A stretch of DNA of 46,796 nucleotides from JBBQRS01 sp038214535 (GCA_038214535.1 JBBQRS010000025.1:1-46796), one strand, 5' to 3'. Numbered from the stretch's first letter, positions 1-9,051 are shown. The notes: generated by a model not told the origin, from the letters alone. Program-made: numbers and translations.

Positions 1-92
1 GTTCCCTAACCCAAAAAAATTTATAACTTAATACTCCTCATAATCTTGCTTTACCCTTCTTTTGTCGGGTTTCTGGCTTTGGGGGCCCCCAT

Positions 93-120
93 ACGGGCTG
101 AAGCCTTCACTACGAAGGGG
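93..120. repeat. Half-copy of palindromic repeat type A
   Basis: This matches the right arm of the type A palindrome seen complete at 27844-27912: CGGCTGAAGCC, then a variable triplet, then ACTACGAAGGGG. The left arm is missing. The first 90 bases of the window are AT-rich and show no gene. The copy lies just downstream of the MaoC-like gene on the minus strand. Confidence 0.6.
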
Positions 121-144
121 CGCCGCGCAGGTTCCGGTTAGAGT

Positions 145-609
145 TCAAACCTCAGGGCGTGACTTGACCAGCATGGACCAGACGCCGCGCTGCACCGTTT
201 GGCCTTGCTGATTGAGAACCTCGACGTTGAAGATCACCTGTCCGCCTCCCAGCCTGGGCAGCGTCTGCTTTTCGGCGATTTCGAGCTGCACGTGGATCGT
301 GTCGCCGATCTTAACGGGCAGGCTGAACTTCCATTCCACCGACCGGAATGCCATAATGGTGTCTTCGATGAAGCCCTGGCGCACCGCCAGCCCGGAAGCG
401 ATGGAGAGAACCAACAGGCCGTGCGCGATCCGCTCACCGAAAGGCGTCCCGGCGGCATATTCCCTGTCCGAGTGGATGGCCGTCCAGTCGCCGCTGAGGG
501 CGGCAAACGCGACGATATCCGCTTCAGTCACCGTGCGACCGGGCGTCGCAATCCCCGCGCCGATCTCGAACTCCTCGAAATAGAGTCCCCTGCGGTTCAT
601 ATATTCCAT
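145..609 (-). CDS. MaoC-like hotdog-fold hydratase
   Basis: A 154-residue single-domain MaoC-family protein. The family hydrates or dehydrates enoyl-CoA thioesters. The R-hydratase signature is visible: 'DWTAIHSDREYA' near residue 42, with the catalytic Asp and the His five residues later, followed by 'ERIAHGLLVLSIASG', the family's conserved HG turn. The length fits a single hotdog subunit that works as a dimer. The start at 609 is supported by AGGAGG seven bases upstream; a second ATG three codons later has no comparable site. It lies 34 bp downstream of the P-type ATPase gene on the same strand, with no obvious shared function. The true substrate (fatty acyl-CoA, a PHA precursor or another acyl-CoA) cannot be read from the sequence. 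Confidence 0.85.
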   Translation of the reverse strand: MEYMNRRGLYFEEFEIGAGIATPGRTVTEADIVAFAALSGDWTAIHSDREYAAGTPFGERIAHGLLVLSIASGLAVRQGFIEDTIMAFRSVEWKFSLPVKIGDTIHVQLEIAEKQTLPRLGGGQVIFNVEVLNQQGQTVQRGVWSMLVKSRPEV

Positions 610-643
610 CGGTCAACCTCCTGCGTGGATAGTATATATTGTT

Positions 644-3535
644 TCATACCGTAGCTATCTGTGGCGTAGCGCCATCCTGGCGGCGGATGATGAATTTGTA
701 AATCTCGGCTACGACGGACGGCAGCAGGATCAGCGGCAACATAATCAGCCAATCCTGCGCGGTGATGAACGTCGTGCCGAAGATGGGGTCAAGGAACGGG
801 ACGTAGATGATCGCCAGCAGGATGCCCAGCGATGATAGCACGGCAAGCTGCATGAACTTGTTGGAAAGGACGCCGATCTGCCAGATGTTGTAACGCTCCG
901 AACGGGCCGTGTATGCCCGGAACAATTCCGAAATCGAGAGTGTGGTGAAGGCCATCGTTTGCGCATGCGGCAGACTCCCGCCGGTCATTGCCAGGCCGAT
1001 GCGGAACGCCGTCAAGGTTGCTACGGTGATGGCAACCGCCTGAATCGCCGTGCCGATCACCATTTCGCGGTTGATCATCGGTTCGTCGGGATCGCGCGGC
1101 GGGCGCTGCATGATGTCCGGTTCGCCCTCTTCCAGCCCCAACGCGAGCGCCGGCGCGCCGTCCGTCAGCAGGTTAAGCACCAACAACTGAATGGCCGTCA
1201 ATGGCAGCGGCCAGCCCAACAACGTGGCGAGGAAGACGATCAAGATTTCGCCCACGTTGCAGGAAAGCAGGTAGAACACGAACTTGCGGATGTTCGCGTA
1301 GATGATCCGGCCTTCTTCGACGGCTGACACGATGGACGCATAATTGTCATCGGTCAACACCATGGCGGCGGTTTCTTTGGTCACATCGGTGCCGGTGATG
1401 CCCATCGCGACGCCGATATCGGCGCGCTTGAGGGCCGGCGCATCGTTCACTCCGTCGCCCGTCATCGCAGCGATGTGCCCTTGCGCGCGCAGTGTTTCGA
1501 CGATGCGCACCTTGTGCTGCGGCGAAACACGCGCATAAACGTCTACATCTTCGATCACGCTTGCGAACTGGGCGTCGTCCAGGTCATCTATTTCCTGTCC
1601 GGTCAACACCCGGCCGCCCGGACGCAGTAACTCGATCTCGCGCGCGATGGCGATGGCAGTATTCGGGTAGTCGCCGGTGATCATCACCGTGCGGATGCCG
1701 GCGCGACGTGCCAGGGCGATGGCAGGTTTGACTTCCGGCCGGGCGGGATCAATCATCCCAGTCAGGCCGATGAAGACCAAGTCGCGTTCCAATTCATTCG
1801 ATGTGAGGCCATCGGCGCTCAAATCGCCGTCATCCGGGCTTTCCACGACCGGCAGATCAGCCAGGTCTTTCGCGGCGACGGCCAAGACCCGCAGGGCGTT
1901 AGAGGCCAGCCCCGCATTGGTTTCCAGAATGCGCGCCCGATCCACATCGGTCAGCGGCTCGATCCGGCCACGGCGATAGATCCGAGTGCAGAGGTTCAGC
2001 AGGACATCCGGCGCGCCCTTAACGAAGGCGATATATGCGCTGTCCTGCCCTAACTCGCTCACGAGTTCTGCGCTTTTGGTCGAGTAGGGGTAGTGCGGCA
2101 GTTCGTGGATCGTGGTCATCCGCTTGCGGGCGGAATCGAACGGGATTTCCGCCACGCGGGGGAAATCTTGTTCCACTTCTTCGCGCCAGTAACCGGCCTT
2201 TGCGGCGGCCACCACCAACGCGCCTTCGGTCGGGTCGCCCACCATGCGCCACGTCCGCTCTCCGCCTGCGCCGTCCAGCGATTCCAGGTTAGCGTCATTG
2301 CAGAGCAACGATCCCCTGAGCAGGATGTTGACGCCCGGAATTGCCGTGGCGTCCACTTCTTCATCTTCGTCTGTAAAGACGCCCGCCGGCGTGTATCCGT
2401 CACCGGTAACGCTGATCAATGTCTCATCGGCCCACATCTGCGTCACGGTCATGGCGTTCTGGGTCAGGGTGCCGGTCTTGTCGGAGCAGATTGCCGTGGC
2501 CGAACCCAGCGCCTCGACGGCGGGGAGACGGCGCAAGAGGGCGTTGCGGGCGATCATGCGTTGCATCCCCAGCGCGAGACAGATGGTCACCACGGCGGGC
2601 AGTCCCTCGGGGACGGCGGCAATCGCCAGGCTGACGGCGACGATGAAGAGTTCGAGGATAGCCTGGGTCAGGGTGACGCCCGGTGTAGGATTCAACAGGT
2701 AGCGCACGATGCCGACGATGAAGACGATGCCGCACACCGAGAGGGCCGCGATGCCCAGGGTGTGCCCCAGCTTGTCCAGCTTGCGTTGCAGCGGCGTCGG
2801 TTCGGTGTCATACGACTGGATCATCTCGGCGATGTGGCCGATCTCCGTCTGCATACCGGTGCTGACCACGGCGGCGCGCCCGCGTCCGTAGGCGGCGACG
2901 GTGCTGCTGTAGGCCATGTTCTTGCGGTCGCCCAGCGATGTGTCTGCCTCGTAGATCCGGCCGGCGTTCTTCTGCACCGGCACCGATTCGCCGGTCAGGC
3001 TGGCTTCCTCCACGCGCAGGTTGGCCGTCTCCAGCAGGCGCACGTCGGCGGGGATATAGTTGCCCGCTTCGAGCAACACCACGTCGCCGGGGACAAGCTC
3101 GCGCGCCGGGATCGCGACCTGATGGCCGCCGCGAATGACGCGGGCTTCCGGCGCGGTCATCTTGCGCAGGGCGGTCAACGCCTCCTCGGCGCGTGATTCC
3201 TGAACCACGCCCAGCACCGCGTTAAGGATCACGATGGACATGATCGCGCCCGCTTCGATATAGTCGCCCAACAATAAGGAGATGATGCTGGCGACGATGA
3301 GGATGGCGATCAGGAAAGAGCGAAACTGGTCGAGCAGGCGCGCCCAGAAGGTCGGCCGGGGCGCTTCGATCAACTCGTTGGCGCCGTAAGTCGTCAGGCG
3401 GGTGCTGGCCTCTGCGGGGGTCAGGCCGTGAGTTTCGTTTGTTCCCAGTTGGTCGAGCGTTTCGTCAACGGTCAGGCTGTGCCAGGCGACTGTTTCCGGC
3501 GCGCTGACGCCGGAAGTCGAACTATGTGTTGTCAT
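644..3535 (-). CDS. Cation-translocating P-type ATPase (P2A, calcium type)
   Basis: A 963-residue ATP-driven cation pump of the SERCA/PMR1-like P2A family. In order: N-terminal cation_ATPase_N segment, actuator loop with TGES near 181, M4 'AAVPEGLPA' near 307, phosphorylation motif DKTGTLT with Asp near 352, hinge 'MTGDGVNDAPALKRADIG', and six C-terminal membrane segments. Residues matching SERCA calcium ligands are present: Glu in PEGLP, N-x-x-E in M5 ('NVGEILIVF'), N-x-x-T-D in M6 ('NLLTDGAPA'), and a Glu in M8 ('SISELFRAY'). Both calcium sites therefore look intact, which favours Ca2+ export over Na+/K+ or metal transport. A GGAG lies nine bases before the ATG at 3535, and the frame opens cleanly there. 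Mn2+ transport, as in PMR1, cannot be excluded. Confidence 0.93.
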   Translation of the reverse strand: MTTHSSTSGVSAPETVAWHSLTVDETLDQLGTNETHGLTPAEASTRLTTYGANELIEAPRPTFWARLLDQFRSFLIAILIVASIISLLLGDYIEAGAIMSIVILNAVLGVVQESRAEEALTALRKMTAPEARVIRGGHQVAIPARELVPGDVVLLEAGNYIPADVRLLETANLRVEEASLTGESVPVQKNAGRIYEADTSLGDRKNMAYSSTVAAYGRGRAAVVSTGMQTEIGHIAEMIQSYDTEPTPLQRKLDKLGHTLGIAALSVCGIVFIVGIVRYLLNPTPGVTLTQAILELFIVAVSLAIAAVPEGLPAVVTICLALGMQRMIARNALLRRLPAVEALGSATAICSDKTGTLTQNAMTVTQMWADETLISVTGDGYTPAGVFTDEDEEVDATAIPGVNILLRGSLLCNDANLESLDGAGGERTWRMVGDPTEGALVVAAAKAGYWREEVEQDFPRVAEIPFDSARKRMTTIHELPHYPYSTKSAELVSELGQDSAYIAFVKGAPDVLLNLCTRIYRRGRIEPLTDVDRARILETNAGLASNALRVLAVAAKDLADLPVVESPDDGDLSADGLTSNELERDLVFIGLTGMIDPARPEVKPAIALARRAGIRTVMITGDYPNTAIAIAREIELLRPGGRVLTGQEIDDLDDAQFASVIEDVDVYARVSPQHKVRIVETLRAQGHIAAMTGDGVNDAPALKRADIGVAMGITGTDVTKETAAMVLTDDNYASIVSAVEEGRIIYANIRKFVFYLLSCNVGEILIVFLATLLGWPLPLTAIQLLVLNLLTDGAPALALGLEEGEPDIMQRPPRDPDEPMINREMVIGTAIQAVAITVATLTAFRIGLAMTGGSLPHAQTMAFTTLSISELFRAYTARSERYNIWQIGVLSNKFMQLAVLSSLGILLAIIYVPFLDPIFGTTFITAQDWLIMLPLILLPSVVAEIYKFIIRRQDGATPQIATV

Positions 3536-3676
3536 CCATCAGGCTCCGGGGTTGTCGGGAGGATGATTGAGGGCTAAACCGGGATCATCCTGAATTATGA
3601 ATCTATTTGTAGCCTTAGAATCTGATCTGAAAATAGCTCCGCACTGTTTTCATCCCTCGTTGTCCTGCTCGGAGGG

Positions 3677-3828
3677 TAGACGTGTATCCGAAAACTGCGC
3701 TTCGCTCTCCTTTGCAGCCTGACGGCCACTTTGTAGTGAAAGCTTTAGCCGTTTTAGCGCCCCCCAACGGCTAAAGCCTTCACTACAAAGGGAAAGACAT
3801 GAAGATCCGGAAGTATTCTGATAGATTC
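3677..3828. repeat. Palindromic repeat type A with degenerate TATCCGA termini
   Basis: The core arms around 3733-3755 and 3766-3790 read TTGTAGTGAAAGCTTTAGCCGTT and its near-complement. Outside them lie GTGTATCCGAA near 3681 and a partner TATTCTGATAGATTC ending at 3828. The element abuts the stop codon of the HD-domain gene at 3829-3831 and fills the roughly 290-bp gap to the ATPase gene. No gene is seen in the gap. Confidence 0.7.
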
Positions 3829-4473
3829 TTAATATACCATTTCTGCGTCCAGGTGGTCGAAGAAGGCGCGCATGAAAGCCAGGCGTTCGGCGGCGAGGGT
3901 GCGTGCGGTTGTCGTATAAAGTCGTTCCGGGATGCGATCCAGCTTGTAAACGAACTCATGGACGGGCGTATATTCGCTGCCCAGCGCTTTCGGCTGTGAC
4001 ACCGCGTCGCCGTCTTCCGTCGCGATCTCACGCCACGGCTTGCGCCACAGCGGCGTTCCCCGCTCGCCGGCATACGCGAAGACGCGCGCCACACCGATCG
4101 CGCCAATGGCATCCAGCTTGTCGGCGTCATAGACCACCTGCGCTTCCAGCGTGCGAGGCGCTGGGTCGGCGCGGAACCGGTGTGCTTCGATGGCGTGCGC
4201 TACCGCATCCACGAACGGCGCGGGTTGCGCGTGCAGGATCTCGCGCGCCAGCTCGGCGCTGCGCATGTGGTGGGCAGTGCGGCCTTCACTTTCGCCGATG
4301 TCGTGCAGCAGGGCTGCGGTGACGATGACCCCGGGGTCTGCGCCTTCCGACTCACCGATGCGGCGCGCCAGATGGGTCACTCGCAGGATGTGATCGAAGT
4401 CGTGTCCCGAGCCGGCTTCTTCATAGAGGCTGCGTGCCTGATCTTCCGAGATCGGCCAGATAAGCTCATCCAC
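3829..4473 (-). CDS. HD-domain metal-dependent phosphohydrolase
   Basis: About 214 residues, a stand-alone HD-superfamily protein. The metal motif is complete: 'HDFDHILRV' at about 24-32, 'LLHDIGE' at about 55-61, and a distal Asp in 'VVYDADKLDAIGA'. This arrangement is typical of small HD hydrolases that act on nucleotides or related phosphoesters; the substrate is unknown. The frame stays open far upstream, but that part overlaps the previous membrane-protein gene and is arginine-rich junk. I place the start at the GTG at 4473, just after the upstream stop at 4476-4478, with GGGAG about 12 bases before it. It is the last gene of a three-gene operon with the glycosyltransferase and the flippase-like protein. 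A functional link to that envelope pair is only inferred. Confidence 0.82.
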   Translation of the reverse strand: MDELIWPISEDQARSLYEEAGSGHDFDHILRVTHLARRIGESEGADPGVIVTAALLHDIGESEGRTAHHMRSAELAREILHAQPAPFVDAVAHAIEAHRFRADPAPRTLEAQVVYDADKLDAIGAIGVARVFAYAGERGTPLWRKPWREIATEDGDAVSQPKALGSEYTPVHEFVYKLDRIPERLYTTTARTLAAERLAFMRAFFDHLDAEMVY

Positions 4474-4475
4474 CT

Positions 4476-5504
4476 TTAGAGGCTTCTCCCTTCCGGCGCG
4501 TCTGCTGCCGCGGAACCTGTCACGGTTTCGCCAACCGGGGCGTTTGACTTGCGCCGTCGCGCATATTCGCCGCGCGCCCACAAGAATGCCCCCGGCAGGC
4601 TGCCGAGGAAGACGATCAGTTGCATCAATAGCGACACGGCCAGCGCATGATCGGCGGGCACCCCGGCCAGCGAGTACAGGAAGGGGTAGATGGCCTGCGT
4701 CACCCCCAACCCTCCGATGGAGATCGGCAGCATCAGCACCAACGCGATCAGAGGGTTGACGAGGAAGATCACGCCCAACGGCATGAGGCCGCCCATCGAG
4801 AGCGACAGACACCAGTTGACCAGCGTGGTGCAGATGATGCCGATGAGGCCGACGCCGAAAGCGGCAATCAGCGCGCGATACTGAAAGCGATAGGCATTGA
4901 ACGCATCAGACATTTTCTCCCAGAGGGGCGCCACCGGGGCGAACCAGCGAAACGAGAGCACCGAGCTGATGAAGGACCGAAAACGCCGGCTGAGCATCAC
5001 GGCAAATCCCAGGCCCAACACCACCAGGGCAGCCACGGCGACCCACTCCATGCGCCGCCACTCGGGGCGATCGCTGATCCGCACGAAGATCAGCGCGGCC
5101 ACGACCGCGGAACTCATGTATGCCATCAGGCCGATGATGCGATCCACGATGACCGAGACGGCGGCGTCGGCGGTGCGGTCGGTATAGCGCGCCAGCCCAT
5201 AGCCGCGCATCACGTCGCCGCCGACGTTCGCGGGCAGGAAGTTATTGAAGAAAAAGCCGATGAAGAGGAACTGGAGCAAGGCGCGAAACGGGACGCGCAT
5301 CCCCTGCGCCCTGAGGAGGATTTGCCATTTGACGCCGTTGACGACAATGGCGAGAAAATAAAGGAGCAATGCGGCCAGGAAGAACCAGAGGTTGGCCGAG
5401 GCGAGTTGTGTCGCAACCTGAGAGAAGGGAACTTTGCTGAAGGCCAGGACCACCAGGAAGATGCTGATGAAGACCTTCAGAAGGGTAAAGGCTCTATCGC
5501 GCAC
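4476..5504 (-). CDS. UPF0104 / LPG-synthase-like integral membrane protein
   Basis: A 342-residue polytopic membrane protein with about eight hydrophobic helices, matching the family of the MprF/AglD membrane domain (lysylphosphatidylglycerol synthase TM region). Recognisable family features are 'NGVKWQILLRAQG' near 60, 'FFNNFLPANVGGDVMRGYGLAR' in the first third, and 'PISIGGLGVTQAIYPFLYSLAG' late in the protein. Members are thought to flip or modify lipid-linked substrates. It starts with GTG six bases after the glycosyltransferase stop at 5511, which suggests translational coupling. The C-terminal 20 or so residues are hydrophilic. Pairing with a GT2 enzyme suggests glycolipid or lipid-linked sugar work at the membrane; no synthase (GNAT-like) domain is attached. 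Confidence 0.85.
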   Translation of the reverse strand: MRDRAFTLLKVFISIFLVVLAFSKVPFSQVATQLASANLWFFLAALLLYFLAIVVNGVKWQILLRAQGMRVPFRALLQFLFIGFFFNNFLPANVGGDVMRGYGLARYTDRTADAAVSVIVDRIIGLMAYMSSAVVAALIFVRISDRPEWRRMEWVAVAALVVLGLGFAVMLSRRFRSFISSVLSFRWFAPVAPLWEKMSDAFNAYRFQYRALIAAFGVGLIGIICTTLVNWCLSLSMGGLMPLGVIFLVNPLIALVLMLPISIGGLGVTQAIYPFLYSLAGVPADHALAVSLLMQLIVFLGSLPGAFLWARGEYARRRKSNAPVGETVTGSAAADAPEGRSL

Positions 5505-5510
5505 AGAACG

Positions 5511-6479
5511 TCAGGTCTTTCGCGCCAGCGCGGTGGGTCGAACGTCTTCGTGCGCGTCGGCTTCCTGGCGTTCCGCGTCTACGTCGCTCTTCTGCGACCA
5601 GGCCATATCCCACACAACGTGGCGGTCTTTCTTGATGGCAAAGTCATACCAGCCCAGCAGGCGCGCCCAGCCTTCCAGCACACCCAACAGCAGCAGCGTG
5701 TAGATCAGACGAACGGCGCCCCATAGTTCCTTGAGGGCGACTTTTGCGACCCGCGTGTTCTGGATGCTGGATACAGCATAACCGTATTTGGACTTAAGGT
5801 AGAGATGCCCGGCATGGTTGCGCCGCCGCTGCATGACGAAGTCGCTCAGGCTGACGGGGCCGGTGTTGTAAACGACCGCGTTGGGGGCGTAACGCACCTG
5901 CATCCCGCGTTGGACAACGAGCGCCTCCACAAAGGCTTCATCCATCGCCACGTCCGCCGGGATGCGCTCGAAGACCTTGCGGAAGGCGATCATCTCACCG
6001 AGGCGCGGAATTTCCAGGCAAAGCTGATGTTCCAGGCGCAGGCGCAGATGCGTGAACAGCCCCGCAAGATGGTCGGGCGTGTTGACGGGAATTTTGTGCG
6101 CGCCGGTCATCCCGACGTTGCCGTCCTCGAACATGCGGACGAGATGCTCGACCGCGTCTTCATGGGGCAGCGTGTCGCCGCTCTCCAGGACGCAAATATC
6201 CTCGGTGGCGTTTGACAGGAAGAGATTGATCGCGGCCGTCTTGCCCTCACGTTTGGGTTGCACGTAAAGCTTGATCTGGGGATGGGCGGCAACGTAGGAT
6301 TCGACGATAGGCACCGTGTTATCGGTGCAGCCGCTGGCGACGACGATGATCTCGCTGATCTCAACGTCGTGCAGGTGTTGGGTCAACAGGGCATCGAGCA
6401 ACGCTGCGATATTGGCTTCTTCATTATATGCCGTAACCCCAACACTGCAACGAATCGGTTCCGGCTCAATTGGGTTCAA
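5511..6479 (-). CDS. Family 2 glycosyltransferase
   Basis: A 322-residue GT2 enzyme. The N-terminal GT-A fold shows 'CSVGVTAYNEEANIAALLDAL', 'IIVVASGCTDNTVPIV' and 'REGKTAAINLFL'. The usual metal-binding DXD position reads 'LESGDTLPHEDA', a variant seen in some processive-like GT2 enzymes, and 'DEAFVEALVVQRG' supplies an ED-type acidic base region. One hydrophobic stretch near 270-290 probably anchors it to the membrane. The start codon is TTG at 6479, supported by GGAGG six bases upstream. It opens an operon with the UPF0104-like membrane protein and the HD hydrolase. Donor and acceptor are unknown; a membrane lipid or lipid-linked glycan acceptor is inferred from the neighbour. Confidence 0.88.
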   Translation of the reverse strand: MNPIEPEPIRCSVGVTAYNEEANIAALLDALLTQHLHDVEISEIIVVASGCTDNTVPIVESYVAAHPQIKLYVQPKREGKTAAINLFLSNATEDICVLESGDTLPHEDAVEHLVRMFEDGNVGMTGAHKIPVNTPDHLAGLFTHLRLRLEHQLCLEIPRLGEMIAFRKVFERIPADVAMDEAFVEALVVQRGMQVRYAPNAVVYNTGPVSLSDFVMQRRRNHAGHLYLKSKYGYAVSSIQNTRVAKVALKELWGAVRLIYTLLLLGVLEGWARLLGWYDFAIKKDRHVVWDMAWSQKSDVDAERQEADAHEDVRPTALARKT

Positions 6480-6615
6480 ACAACGCCTCCATCATAGAGA
6501 CCGCCGGCAGATAGGCGTGTAAGTCTCTGAGGGTGAAGCCTATTATAGCAGACACGGCGGCTAACGTCCTAATGTTTAACCATGTGGCTTCGATACAGGG
6601 CATGGGGCGGATGAT

Positions 6616-6677
6616 TGACAGGACGAACAGGATTGGATTTCTTCCTGATCCTGTAAATCTTGTGAATCCTGTCTATT
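6616..6677. repeat. Short imperfect inverted repeat (AACAGGATT type)
   Basis: An intergenic stretch with ACAGGATT at 6627-6634 and its complement AATCCTGT at 6665-6672, surrounded by further near-copies of CAGGA and TCCTG. It lies between the HAD-like gene and the glycosyltransferase operon. Similar 'caggatt...aatcctgt' units are common dispersed elements in many genomes. No coding capacity is seen. Confidence 0.4.
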
Positions 6678-6708
6678 AAACCCGTAACCCCGCGGAGTGC
6701 GCATCTCG

Positions 6709-7851
6709 CTATAATTCGGCTAACGCTTCCCAGATAGACGGCCCGACGATGTGCGCGGGGACACGGTGCAGGGGCAGGAAGCCCTGGGCGACCAGTTCCG
6801 GCGCGGGCATGGTGGCCTCATCGGGTTTGTCGGAGAGCGCGGTTAGCAGGCAGCCGCGCTCACGCAGCCAGGCGGCGGCTTCCAGCGTTTCGCGCGTCAT
6901 GCACACCTCTTCGGCTAACATGCGCGCCTCGGAAACATCATCGGGCAGGCAGCCCATGCGCGCAACCGTCTCGCGATATTCGCGCCGCCGGAACGCCTTG
7001 AAGGGTGTGGCATCATCGGCGAGCACGTGCGCGTAAATGTCATCGTGCAAGGCCCGCAATCCAGGGGAAGGCAGATGATCGCGGTCGGCGTCCACCTGAT
7101 TTATGAACGCACGGAAGTTTGCCAGTTGACCGGCGTCAATCTGAGCGACCAGGTCGTCGAGGCTGGAGACGCCCGCGCCCAGCATCAGGCACGTATATGC
7201 GACGTTATCCTGGTTATCGGCGGTGAACGGGTGATAGCGAGCGACGTTGAGCGTGGCGTAGGCCTTGCGGAACCGCTCGCGGTCGAAGGCGTCGCCCAGC
7301 GCGTCGGCCACGGTGGCTTCGATGGCGGCGATGCGCGCGCCGTCTATGGCCGCGTCGTTGCGCCCGCGCGCGCCGATCAGCGTCTTGTCAATATCGAGCA
7401 CGACGACGGTCTGGTTGTCGAGGCGCGCGCCCTCATGCAGCAGCAGTACGAGAAAGTCGCTGAGCGCGGTCCAGCGGTTGGCCGTGATGATGCCGTCGGT
7501 CTCCGCCATCGCGGGCGCATCCGCGCGGTCGGCCCCGATGAAGGCCCAGCCACGCCAATCGCCGGCGGCGCGCAGGTTGCGGAAGGCGACGCCATCGCTG
7601 GAAAGATTGTCGCCGATGAACACGAGTTCCCGGATGGGAAGGCCGGGCGCGTCGAGGCCGCGCATCTCCGTCAGGAGCCAAGCCAATGCCTGCGCGTATG
7701 CCGTGTCGAGTTTGCGCGGGCGCGCGGGCGCGACGAGACCCATGCGTGGCCAGGCCTCGTTGAAACGGGGCAGGCGCAGATCTACGGGATCGAGGTCGCG
7801 ATAGACAACGAGGTCCCCGACCAGGTCATAGATGGATGTTTTCTCGGTCAT
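6709..7851 (-). CDS. HAD-like phosphatase with permuted motif order
   Basis: A 380-residue protein. HAD motif I is clear, 'VVLDIDKTLIG' with Asp153 and Asp155, and a motif II-like 'LLTALSDKP' lies near 335-342. The C-terminus then ends about 40 residues later with 'FLPLHRVPAHIVG', leaving no room for motif IV. Instead a segment like HAD motif IV, 'VFIGDNLSSDGVAFRNL', lies at about 77-93, before motif I, followed by 'WAFIGADRADAP' as in the last strand of HAD phosphatases. This suggests circular permutation, or two HAD modules of which one is decayed. The start at 7851 has GGAAGG upstream; an in-frame ATG eleven codons earlier lacks one. It stands alone, and the substrate is unknown. Confidence 0.75.
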   Translation of the reverse strand: MTEKTSIYDLVGDLVVYRDLDPVDLRLPRFNEAWPRMGLVAPARPRKLDTAYAQALAWLLTEMRGLDAPGLPIRELVFIGDNLSSDGVAFRNLRAAGDWRGWAFIGADRADAPAMAETDGIITANRWTALSDFLVLLLHEGARLDNQTVVVLDIDKTLIGARGRNDAAIDGARIAAIEATVADALGDAFDRERFRKAYATLNVARYHPFTADNQDNVAYTCLMLGAGVSSLDDLVAQIDAGQLANFRAFINQVDADRDHLPSPGLRALHDDIYAHVLADDATPFKAFRRREYRETVARMGCLPDDVSEARMLAEEVCMTRETLEAAAWLRERGCLLTALSDKPDEATMPAPELVAQGFLPLHRVPAHIVGPSIWEALAEL

Positions 7852-7894
7852 CGCGTACCTTCCCCCGCGCATTAAAGAGTGCATATTCGAAACC

Positions 7895-7953
7895 TTTGTA
7901 GTTTAACCCCTCGTGGGTGCCGCGCGACGGGCACAAGGCCCTAAACTACGGGG
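7895..7953. repeat. Palindromic repeat type B
   Basis: The arms TTGTAGTTTAACCCCTCGTGGG and its near-complement GGGCACAAGGCCCTAAACTACGG enclose a short GC-rich loop. It lies between the asd stop and the HAD-like gene. Degenerate outer termini (ATTCGAAA on one side, TTGGAT on the other) hint at the TCTATCCGA ends seen at better-preserved copies. Confidence 0.7.
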
Positions 7954-7963
7954 GGCTTGGATG

Positions 7964-9028
7964 TTAGTCCAGATAGCCTTGCGCCTTGAGCAGTTCGGCG
8001 TTCAGCAGCGCACCGCCTGCTGCGCCGCGTATGGTGTTATGGCCTAATACTAAAAACTTGTAATCCAACACCGGGTCGGGACGCAACCGCCCGACGCTGG
8101 TCGCCATGCCGCCCCCAGCCAGCCGGTCGAGTCGCGGCTGCGGCCGGTCGTTTTCCGTGTGCAGAATGATCGCGGGGTTCGGCGCAGAGGGCAGCCCCAT
8201 GCGCTGCGGCTCTCCCTGATAATTGACCAGCGCGGCGGCCACTTCTTCGATTGACGCCGGGCCGCCCAGCTTGACCGACACGGCTTCCAGGTGGCTGTTG
8301 CGCACGGCCACGCGGTTCGCCTGCGCGCTGATAACGAAATCGGCGGTTGCAATGTCGTCGCCTATGAACGCGCCCAGCAGCTTGCGCGGCTCCGTCTCGA
8401 TCTTCTCTTCCTCGCCGCCAATGTAGGGGACGACGTTGTCGAGGATGTCCATCGCCGATACCCCGGGATAGCCGGCTCCAGAGATCGCCTGCATCGTGAC
8501 CACGTTGACGGCCTGCAACCCGAAGGCATCGTAGAGCGGCTTCAGCGCGCACACCAGATGGGTCGTCGTGCAGTTCGGATTGGTGACGATGAACCCTGGC
8601 CAGCCACGGCGCGCCCGCTGCACGGGGATCAGCGCCGTGTGTTCCGGGTTCACGTCGGGGATCAACAACGGCACGTCGGGGTCCATGCGATGCGCCGACG
8701 CGTTGGATGAGACGACGAAACCGGCGGCGGCCAACTCCTCTTCAATGGTGAGCGCCGTGTTGCCCGGCAGCGCCGAAAAGAGCAGTTTCACGTCGGAAGG
8801 GATGGCGTTAACCGCCGTGGCGACCAGGGTCATATCGGCGACCGCGGCCGGCATTCCCCCGCGCAGCAGCCATTTGCACGCGTCAGAATACGATTTTCCT
8901 TCTGAGCGGTCAGACGCCGTCAGCACACCGACTTCGAACCACGGATGGTTTGCCAGCAATTGAATGAAGCGCTGGCCGACGGCGCCCGTCGCGCCGAGAA
9001 TACCGACTTTTACTTTCTCGTCGCTCAT
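7964..9028 (-). CDS. asd: Aspartate-semialdehyde dehydrogenase
   Basis: A 354-residue NADP-dependent enzyme reducing aspartyl-4-phosphate to aspartate semialdehyde, the branch metabolite for lysine, threonine and methionine. 'VGILGATGAVGQRFIQLL' at 8-25 is the dinucleotide-binding turn. The catalytic Cys is residue 153 in 'TNPNCTTTHLV', and the active-site His is about 246 in 'AVRNSHLEAV'. The length and 'NPNCTT' context match the archaeal/fungal-type branch rather than the E. coli-type enzyme. The ATG at 9028 is preceded by AAGGAC. It lies downstream of lysC and hom on the same strand but is separated from hom by about 250 bp holding two palindromic elements, so it may be transcribed partly on its own. 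Confidence 0.96.
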   Translation of the reverse strand: MSDEKVKVGILGATGAVGQRFIQLLANHPWFEVGVLTASDRSEGKSYSDACKWLLRGGMPAAVADMTLVATAVNAIPSDVKLLFSALPGNTALTIEEELAAAGFVVSSNASAHRMDPDVPLLIPDVNPEHTALIPVQRARRGWPGFIVTNPNCTTTHLVCALKPLYDAFGLQAVNVVTMQAISGAGYPGVSAMDILDNVVPYIGGEEEKIETEPRKLLGAFIGDDIATADFVISAQANRVAVRNSHLEAVSVKLGGPASIEEVAAALVNYQGEPQRMGLPSAPNPAIILHTENDRPQPRLDRLAGGGMATSVGRLRPDPVLDYKFLVLGHNTIRGAAGGALLNAELLKAQGYLD

Positions 9029-9051
9029 CGTCTTTTGTCCTTTATCTTAAG

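Noticed and set aside
2093..3196. Plus-strand open frame of 367 codons
   Set aside because: It is antisense to the P-type ATPase, has no domain signature and a His/Gly/Arg-rich composition typical of a shadow frame in GC-rich DNA.
4647..5726. Plus-strand open frame of 359 codons
   Set aside because: It is antisense to the UPF0104 and glycosyltransferase genes, with a Glu/His/Asp-rich composition and no recognisable fold.
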